Source of the DNA: Rhodospirillales bacterium
GTDB lineage: Bacteria; Pseudomonadota; Alphaproteobacteria; Acetobacterales; Acetobacteraceae
Reading direction: 5' to 3'
Assembly: GCA_028866335.1 (NCBI GenBank)
Contig: JAGWIL010000010.1
Location: 1-20,155 of the forward strand
DNA length: 20,155 nt
Part shown: positions 14,914 through 20,155 of the stretch, one piece after another
Layout: the number at the start of each line of letters is the position of its first letter
Position numbering within the stretch: position 1 is the stretch's first letter
The notes under the pieces: model-generated
Databases searched by the model: none
Told to the model about the DNA's origin: nothing
What the model saw: only the letters and a program-made list of their open reading frames with translations
Translations under genes and position numbers: made by a program

Positions 14914-15770
14914 CCGCCCATGGACGCCATGACCATGGCGGGCGGGGCAAGCTGCATCAACACCCCGGCGGCCAGCAACACCGCCAAACCAAGTCCTATT
15001 TCCCACACAACCGCCCGCCCCAAGGCAGCCCGGCTGGCGGGCAAAGCAGGCGTAAGCCGGTTACGGTTACGCGCCGCCAGCGCCAAAAGCACGCTAAACA
15101 CCAACAACTTGACCAATGCCATCGCGCCGTAGGCCGTGGTGAAAAACGCTGATACGCGGCCAATTAAAAACAGATATTGCAGAAAGGCGGTGGCCAGAAT
15201 CACCGCCACGCAAACCAGCCCCAGCCGGGAATAATTCTCCGCCAGCGCGCGCGGGTTTTGGCTCATGCGCAGCCCCAGCGCCAACGCGGGCAAGGTGCCA
15301 AGCCATGCGGCAGCGGCCCCGATATGCGCCAGCGAGCAACCAAACAGCAACCAGCCTTTTGTTCCGCTCATGGCCGCCCCATGGCCAAGCCAGGCTTGCC
15401 CCAGCACGCCAATGCCCGCGAGCATCGCCGCCAGCTTCCAGCACCGGCCTTGCGCGCACAGCATGGCCAATAGCAACACAGCCATGCGCGCCAGCGTCAG
15501 CCAGCCAAAGCGTGTATAGCCCGCCACCAGCGGCAAGGCCGCAAACACCGCTGAAGGTGTGGTGGCACTGGCAAAATCCGCCGTTTGCAGCCAGAACCAG
15601 GCCGCGCCGCCAACCAGGGCGATAGCAAACCCGCCCCAGGCCAAACGGCGCAGGCCGGGCGGCTGGCCAAACAGCGCGCCATACAAGGCTGTGCCGAAGG
15701 CGCAAAAATACCCCGCCAGATGCAACCCGCGGCAAACGCCGCGCAGCACCATCCAAACGGAGTTAGCCAT
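14910..15770 (-). CDS. copD: CopD-family copper resistance membrane protein
   Basis: 286-aa inner-membrane protein with about eight hydrophobic segments. The family pattern is visible: a histidine in the first helix ([12 protein letters not shown]), [12 protein letters not shown] and the [18 protein letters not shown] segment, where the HxxxxxxW arrangement marks CopD/PcoD. The family is thought to move copper between periplasm and cytoplasm together with CopC. ATG 15770 overlaps the copC stop by one base (TAATG), so the two are translated as a pair. Its stop overlaps the murA stop. No CopA/CopB or two-component regulator is adjacent. Confidence 0.88.
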   Translation of the reverse strand: MANSVWMVLRGVCRGLHLAGYFCAFGTALYGALFGQPPGLRRLAWGGFAIALVGGAAWFWLQTADFASATTPSAVFAALPLVAGYTRFGWLTLARMAVLLLAMLCAQGRCWKLAAMLAGIGVLGQAWLGHGAAMSGTKGWLLFGCSLAHIGAAAAWLGTLPALALGLRMSQNPRALAENYSRLGLVCVAVILATAFLQYLFLIGRVSAFFTTAYGAMALVKLLVFSVLLALAARNRNRLTPALPASRAALGRAVVWEIGLGLAVLLAAGVLMQLAPPAMVMASMGG

Positions 15771-16132
15771 TAATTACTGACGTTGAAGCTATACGTGCCA
15801 TTCGTCTTGTGGGTATCCACGGAAAGCGCGTGCCAGGTAACGGTGTATTTGCCCGCCATCTGGAAATGCACCGGCACGATAAGCTCATCGCCATGGCCCG
15901 GCACCGCTTCCGGCTTGCCGGTCTCGGCGTGCGTCCCCATGCCATCCACCACCGTCACCGTGCAGAATTCTGGCTGCACCGCCTCAGTAAAGCTCAACTG
16001 TATGTGCGATGTATCCAGCCCAACATTAGCCCCAGCTTTTGGGTTAGACCCGGTTAGATAAGCATGGGCGAACGCGGCGGGTGCAGCGGCCAGCATCACT
16101 GCGGCAGCACCGGCGAGTAAATAACGACGCAT
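15770..16132 (-). CDS. copC: CopC-family periplasmic copper-binding protein
   Basis: 120 aa with a Sec signal peptide (MRRYLLAGAAAVMLAAAPAA) cleaved after AFA22, leaving H23 at the mature N-terminus. The Cu(II) site typical of CopC is visible as H23 together with D106 and H108 (VDTHKTNG). The methionine-rich Cu(I) loop of two-site CopC proteins is missing, so a single Cu(II) site is expected. AGGAG lies 9 bases before the ATG. First gene of the copC-copD pair. No copper-responsive operator could be identified in the 79 bases upstream, which also hold the ileS-operon hairpin. Confidence 0.93.
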   Translation of the reverse strand: MRRYLLAGAAAVMLAAAPAAFAHAYLTGSNPKAGANVGLDTSHIQLSFTEAVQPEFCTVTVVDGMGTHAETGKPEAVPGHGDELIVPVHFQMAGKYTVTWHALSVDTHKTNGTYSFNVSN

Positions 16133-16171
16133 GAAAGGGGGCTCCTAAAGCGGCGTGTCTAAATCAAAGGT

Positions 16172-16206
16172 TACCACGTGGGAAGCCAAAACAATCCCGC
16201 GTGGTA
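16172..16206 (-). terminator. Hairpin downstream of the ileS-lspA-lipoprotein genes
   Basis: TACCACGTGGGA (16172-16183) and TCCCGCGTGGTA (16195-16206) form a 12-bp stem with one G-U wobble and an 11-base loop, starting 5 bases beyond the lipoprotein stop. On the minus strand the following bases (ACCTTTGATTT) are only moderately T-rich. On the + strand TTTT follows shortly after. It most likely ends the ileS transcript and may insulate it from copC, whose start is 39 bases further on the same strand. Confidence 0.6.
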
Positions 16207-16211
16207 GTGTT

Positions 16212-16772
16212 TTAGAACAGACTCAGAAACCGCTGGTACAAGCCCGGCGAAGCCGTGCTGTCCTGCGGGGTTGCGCCGTTGGTCGCGGGCTGGCCCATGG
16301 CGGCATTTTCCTGCAACCGCCGCTGCTCCTCGTTGGGGTTCACCACGGTCGGCGCATTGGCGTTATCGCCCATCAGATTGCTCACGAAACCGCCTGAACG
16401 GCTGGCCACGGCGGCGTTCTGGTTAACCTCGGCACGGATATTATCCTGCGGCGCGGGGCCTGCCTGATCCAAAAATGCCTGGCCAGCGGCGGAAACCGGC
16501 TGGCTGTTATCGGGCAGCGCATTCGCCGGGGCAATCACATTCGCGCCCTGGGCGGCGGCACTCTGCTCCTGCGTTGGCGGCTGGCCAGGGTTGGGCGGCT
16601 GCAACTGGCCCAGCTCCGGCGGCAGCGAGAGCGGCGGCAGCGTGCCCACCTGGTAGGCATCGGGCGGATTCGCCTCCAGCCCGAAGGTTTTCTTCATGCC
16701 ATCGCTGCACCCGGCCAACGCCAGAGCAGCAAGCATCGTCGAGGAAAAAGCAATGGCGCGGCGTGTGATCAT
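16212..16772 (-). CDS. DUF3035/BamF-like outer-membrane lipoprotein
   Basis: 186-aa lipoprotein. The signal peptide ends in lipobox LALAGC, with the lipidated cysteine at residue 22. The conserved core just after it (KTFGLEANPPDAYQVGTLPPLSLPPEL) has the proline-rich PPDEF-like pattern of DUF3035 proteins, to which the alphaproteobacterial BAM subunit BamF belongs as I recall. The rest is glutamine/asparagine/proline-rich and probably disordered. BamF works in beta-barrel outer-membrane protein assembly; that role here is inferred from the core motif. It follows lspA by 9 bases, which makes the very signal peptidase its precursor needs. AGGA lies about 7-10 bases before the ATG. Confidence 0.75.
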   Translation of the reverse strand: MITRRAIAFSSTMLAALALAGCSDGMKKTFGLEANPPDAYQVGTLPPLSLPPELGQLQPPNPGQPPTQEQSAAAQGANVIAPANALPDNSQPVSAAGQAFLDQAGPAPQDNIRAEVNQNAAVASRSGGFVSNLMGDNANAPTVVNPNEEQRRLQENAAMGQPATNGATPQDSTASPGLYQRFLSLF

Positions 16773-16781
16773 GGCGTCTTC

Positions 16782-17270
16782 CTATCCTTCCCGCTCATCC
16801 GCCGCAACAGGCGGCTTGCGGAGTAGATTATCGATCATCAGCGCAACCACCCCGCACACAATCGCGGAATCCCCCACATTGAACACCCAGGGGTAGGCCA
16901 GCGCGCCAATATGCACGTGAATAAAATCCACCACCGCGCCATAACGTAAGCGGTCCAGCACATTGCCCAGCGCCCCGCCCGCTATGGCACCCACCGCGAT
17001 GGTCACCAGCCAGCTAGGGGTGCGGGCCATCCATACCAGCAGCGCCACCACCACGCAGCAGGCCAGCACGGCCAGCAGAATCTTGGCACCAAACCCGGCG
17101 AACAATCCGAAGGTGATGCCATGGTTCCACACCAGCACAAAATCCAGCACCGGCAGAGGCGACATGAAATGCCCGTCTTGCAAATGCCACACATGCAGCA
17201 CGGCATATTTGCTGGCCTGGTCAGCCAGAAACACCAGAATCGCGGCCAACACGCCAACACAAAACCGCAT
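16782..17270 (-). CDS. lspA: Lipoprotein signal peptidase II
   Basis: Inner-membrane aspartyl protease of 162 aa with four hydrophobic helices; it cleaves diacylglyceryl-prolipoproteins before the lipobox cysteine. Family motifs are DQASKY (17-22), GNVLDRLRYGAVVDFIHVH (102-120) and FNVGDSAI (130-137). The aspartates D115 and D134 have the spacing of the catalytic pair. It is the target of globomycin in the family. Its ATG overlaps the ileS TGA (TGATG), so translation is coupled. The ileS-lspA linkage is common in proteobacteria. Confidence 0.96.
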   Translation of the reverse strand: MRFCVGVLAAILVFLADQASKYAVLHVWHLQDGHFMSPLPVLDFVLVWNHGITFGLFAGFGAKILLAVLACCVVVALLVWMARTPSWLVTIAVGAIAGGALGNVLDRLRYGAVVDFIHVHIGALAYPWVFNVGDSAIVCGVVALMIDNLLRKPPVAADEREG

Positions 17271-20077
17271 CAGGCGATTTCCTCAACCGCCTCGCAGCAG
17301 CGTTGGCAAAGGGTCGAATGCTGCGCATTCGTTCCCACCTCCGGCAGCACCCGCCAGCAGCGTTCGCATTTCTGGCCGGGGGCGGTTTCCGCCCCACTCT
17401 CAACGCCAAATTTCGCCGCCGAAGTGATGCAGATTTCCGCCCAGAACGCCTCACCGCCAAGCGCCCTGGCAGGCTCTGGCAGCACCGCAATGGCCTGAAG
17501 AGAGGAACCGATGGTTTTGGCGGCGCGCATCTTCTCAATCGCCCCGGTCACATCGCCACGCAAAGCGCGAATCTGCGCGAAGCCTTCCGCCAGCGCGTCA
17601 TTGGCCCAAGCCTCCGGCACCGGCTCGAATTGTTCCAGATGCACCGAAGCCGCCGCACCATAGCGCGCCATCCAGGCTTCCTCCGCCGTGAAGGGCAAAG
17701 CCGGGGCCAACCAAGCGCCGAGGCAGCGGAACAGAATGTCCAGAAAACTGCGGCAGGATTTGCGCGTGTGCGAGGACGGCGCATCGCAATAAAGGCTGTC
17801 CTTGCGGATATCGAAATAAAACGCCGAGAGGTCCGTGGTGCAGAAATGATGAATGGCCGGGTAAACACCCGTCCAGTCATGTCCGTTCACCGCCGCGCGC
17901 AGCTTGCCGTTCAACTCCCACAGCCTATGCAGCAGGAACTTTTCCAAATCCGGAAAATCTTCCGTGGCCACGCGCTCGGCTTCTGTAAACCCGTCCAGTG
18001 AGCCCAGAATCCAGCGGAGCGAATTGCGCAACCGCCGGTAAAGCTCCGCCTGCTGCTTCAGAATTTCCGGACCGATGCGCAAATCCTCGGAAATATCCGA
18101 ATTCAGCACCCAAAGGCGCAGAATATCCGCGCCGAATTTATCATTCACCTCTTGCGGGGCGGTCACGTTGCCAAGTGACTTGGACATTTTCCGTCCCTGC
18201 TCGTCCAGCACAAACCCATCCGTCACAATCGCCTTGAACGGTGCAACGCCTCGCGTGCCCACGGCTTCCAGCAGCGAGGATTGGAACCAGCCGCGATGCT
18301 GGTCCGAGCCTTCCAGATACACATCCGCGGGCCATTGCATTCCCCGCGCTTCCAGCACGAAAGCATGGGTGGAACCGGATTCGAACCAGACATCGACGAC
18401 GTCGAAAATCTGCTCGTAATTTTCAGGGTCATAGTCTGGCCCCAGGAAATCCGAAGCCGGGCGGGCATACCAGGCATCCGCACCCTCGGCGGTAAAAATC
18501 TCCACCACCCGCTCAACAACCCCCTCGTCGCGCAGCGGTTCATGGGTGCGTTTATCGACGAAAATGGCGATCGGCACGCCCCAGGCCCGCTGGCGCGAGA
18601 TGCACCAATCCGGTCGGCTTTCCACCATCGAGCGGATGCGGTTGCGCCCAATCTCGGGCACGAATTTCGTGTCATCAATGGCGGCCAGCGCCTTCTCACG
18701 AATCTTATCCTCGCCATCCATGCGGATGAACCATTGCGCTGTGGCGCGATAAATCAGCGGTGCTTTGCTCCGCCAGCTATGTGGGTAGGAGTGCATGAAC
18801 TCGTTGCGATGCAGAAGATTCCCCGCCTCAGTCAGCTTCGCGCAAACCGGGTCCGCCGCCTTATACACATGCAGCCCCGCGAATAGCGGCACGGAAGCGT
18901 AATACGTTCCGTCATCCGCCACCGTTTCAGGGACAGGAATTCCTGCTGCACGGCAGGCGAAGAAATCGTCCTCACCATGGGCGGGAGCCATGTGAACGAT
19001 ACCTGTACCCGCTTCCGTGGTAACAAAGTTCGTTCCTGAATGCGGGCCTAAAACTGGCACGTCAAACTCATACCCCATCTTCCGAAGAGGATGGACGCAG
19101 TTCAGTCCTTCCAGTTGAGAACCTAGATAGGTTTTGATGATTGAATATCGGGCAATCCCCACCTCAGCCGCCACAGGCTGCAGACGCTCTTCAGCGATGA
19201 GCAGTTTTTCGCCGACCACAGCGAAGCTTCCGTCGGTCACCTCATCAACGCGAATCAAAGCGTAAACTATTGCACCGCCAACGGCGACTGCTCGGTTCCC
19301 AGGGATCGTCCAGGGTGTCGTCGTCCAAATAACAACCGAGGCTTCAGCTAAATCATCATCGAATGTTTCAACCTTCTGGAGAGTTTGCTGATTTTCTTTC
19401 GCTGGAACTAACGGAAACCGCACCCAGATCGCCGTGTCCTTCTTGTCGTGATACTCGACCTCGGCTTCCGCCAGCGCGGTTTTCTCCACCGGGCTCCACA
19501 TCACCGGGCGCAGGCCGCGATACAGCGCGCCGTTCAGCAAAAACTTGCCGATCTCGCCTGCAATCGCCGCCTCGGAGGCGAAATCCATGGTGGCATACCG
19601 CCGCGCCCAATCGCCCATCACGCCCAGGCGCTGGAACTCGGCGGACTGCACCTCCAGCCAATGTTGCGCGTATTCCCGGCATTGCTTGCGGAATTCCAGA
19701 ACCGGAACCTGGTCCTTATCCAGCTTCTTGGCGCGGTATTGCTCCTCGATCTTCCACTCAATCGGCAGGCCGTGGCAGTCCCAGCCGGGAATATAATCCA
19801 CATCCCGCCCGGCCATGGATTGCGCGCGGTTGATGACATCCTTGTGAATCTTGTTCAGCGCGTGGCCAATATGCAAATTGCCATTGGCGTAAGGCGGCCC
19901 GTCATGCAGCACGAAGGGCGTCTTGCCCTTGGCAGCCGCGCGCAGCCGCGCCCAGAGATCCATCTCCGCCCAGCGGCGCAGCATCTCCGGCTCGCGCTTG
20001 GGCAATTCCCCGCGCATGGGGAACTCCGTGCGCGGCAGGAACACGGTGGATTTATAATCGGTCAGCGAATCACTCAT
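17270..20077 (-). CDS. ileS: Isoleucyl-tRNA synthetase
   Basis: Class Ia synthetase of 935 aa. The catalytic signatures are HIGH at 69-72 (NGNLHIGH) and KMSKS near residue 630. Between them the CP1 editing domain carries WTTTPWTIPGNRA and GTGIVHMAPAHGEDDF, used to hydrolyse mischarged Val-tRNA. The C-terminus has a zinc-finger-like CERCW...LCQRCC set. This is the bacterial, mupirocin-sensitive-looking type 1 form by length and zinc motif (inference). From about 18900 to 19430 (residues about 216-392) GC drops to 42-47% in two counted 60-base lines, against 62-65% in lines directly outside, and codons such as TTA, CTA, ATA, CGA, GGA and GTT become frequent. That suggests a recombined editing domain. 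It overlaps lspA downstream; no clear upstream gene remains in the last 78 bases. Confidence 0.97.
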   Translation of the reverse strand: MSDSLTDYKSTVFLPRTEFPMRGELPKREPEMLRRWAEMDLWARLRAAAKGKTPFVLHDGPPYANGNLHIGHALNKIHKDVINRAQSMAGRDVDYIPGWDCHGLPIEWKIEEQYRAKKLDKDQVPVLEFRKQCREYAQHWLEVQSAEFQRLGVMGDWARRYATMDFASEAAIAGEIGKFLLNGALYRGLRPVMWSPVEKTALAEAEVEYHDKKDTAIWVRFPLVPAKENQQTLQKVETFDDDLAEASVVIWTTTPWTIPGNRAVAVGGAIVYALIRVDEVTDGSFAVVGEKLLIAEERLQPVAAEVGIARYSIIKTYLGSQLEGLNCVHPLRKMGYEFDVPVLGPHSGTNFVTTEAGTGIVHMAPAHGEDDFFACRAAGIPVPETVADDGTYYASVPLFAGLHVYKAADPVCAKLTEAGNLLHRNEFMHSYPHSWRSKAPLIYRATAQWFIRMDGEDKIREKALAAIDDTKFVPEIGRNRIRSMVESRPDWCISRQRAWGVPIAIFVDKRTHEPLRDEGVVERVVEIFTAEGADAWYARPASDFLGPDYDPENYEQIFDVVDVWFESGSTHAFVLEARGMQWPADVYLEGSDQHRGWFQSSLLEAVGTRGVAPFKAIVTDGFVLDEQGRKMSKSLGNVTAPQEVNDKFGADILRLWVLNSDISEDLRIGPEILKQQAELYRRLRNSLRWILGSLDGFTEAERVATEDFPDLEKFLLHRLWELNGKLRAAVNGHDWTGVYPAIHHFCTTDLSAFYFDIRKDSLYCDAPSSHTRKSCRSFLDILFRCLGAWLAPALPFTAEEAWMARYGAAASVHLEQFEPVPEAWANDALAEGFAQIRALRGDVTGAIEKMRAAKTIGSSLQAIAVLPEPARALGGEAFWAEICITSAAKFGVESGAETAPGQKCERCWRVLPEVGTNAQHSTLCQRCCEAVEEIA

Positions 20078-20155
20078 GGAAAACCATCACCAGGCGGTGG
20101 AAAAAGACGCGGCGGAAACCCGTTTCAAGCCCGGGCAGGCGGTATAATTCGTATG
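20078..20155. other. Region upstream of ileS, no supported gene
   Basis: These 78 bases reach the window edge. Two minus-strand frames are open from the edge (28 and 23 codons), but neither resembles a C-terminus I know, such as RibF. A TATAAT (20143-20148) on the + strand has no acceptable -35 box at 16-18 bases. Nothing is called. Confidence 0.4.

Noticed and set aside
20076..20147. Short + strand ORF of 23 codons starting with ATG over the ileS start
   Set aside because: No ribosome-binding site or family resemblance; chance frame.
1..20155. Mobile element, CRISPR array, toxin-antitoxin or defence system
   Set aside because: Searched by eye on both strands: no transposase, integrase, direct-repeat array, target-site duplications or known defence motifs were seen.

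Overview
The window reads as a stretch of ordinary chromosome from an alphaproteobacterium, most likely of the Acetobacteraceae/Rhodospirillales type. That placement is an inference from moderately high GC, an ispB-like gene divergent from a TrmN6-like methyltransferase, a CGPC-type CnoX co-chaperone, a DUF3035/BamF-type lipoprotein beside lspA and ileS, and the protein styles. I see no phage genes, transposase, integrase, CRISPR array, rRNA or recognisable defence cassette. Genes are densely packed and many start or stop codons touch or overlap.

Layout. 1-84: probable 3' end of a + strand gene. 93-1115 (-): polyprenyl diphosphate synthase. 1168-1896 (+): tRNA adenine methyltransferase-like protein. 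1899-2630 (-): SDR oxidoreductase. 2690-4318 (-): radical SAM protein with two tandem N-terminal repeats and no cysteine in its C-terminal half. 4319-4577: regulatory region of nrdA, with candidate promoters, a NrdR-box-like site and a 17-bp palindrome. 4578-7544 (+): nrdA and nrdB, with a terminator-like hairpin between them. 7818-8105 (+): conserved-looking small protein behind its own candidate promoter. 8128-8793 (-): Tat-exported DUF6134-like protein. 8866-9396 (+): SixA-type phosphatase. 9397-12663 (-): a four-gene run read as cnoX, Lon-N-domain protein, Trm112-like protein, DHA2 MFS exporter. 12797-12871 (+): tRNA-Gly(GCC). 12936-14913 (+): a 57-aa protein, dcd and murA. 14910-16132 (-): copC then copD. 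16212-20077 (-): ileS, lspA and a BamF-like lipoprotein, closed by a 12-bp hairpin.

Functional links. nrdAB and dcd both feed the dNTP pool but are separately transcribed. murA, IspB (if it makes the quinone tail) and lspA with its lipoprotein neighbour serve the cell envelope. copC/copD form a minimal periplasmic and inner-membrane copper module.

The most interesting signals are: (1) a sharp drop in GC and a change in codon use inside ileS, at about 18900-19430, which nearly coincides with the CP1 editing domain; (2) a strong intrinsic-terminator-like hairpin overlapping the nrdA stop and sitting just before the nrdB ribosome-binding site; (3) the layered control region ahead of nrdA; (4) the repeat-bearing radical SAM protein beside an SDR; and (5) an unlisted 57-aa gene that overlaps dcd. 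I do not see a clearly new multi-gene system.
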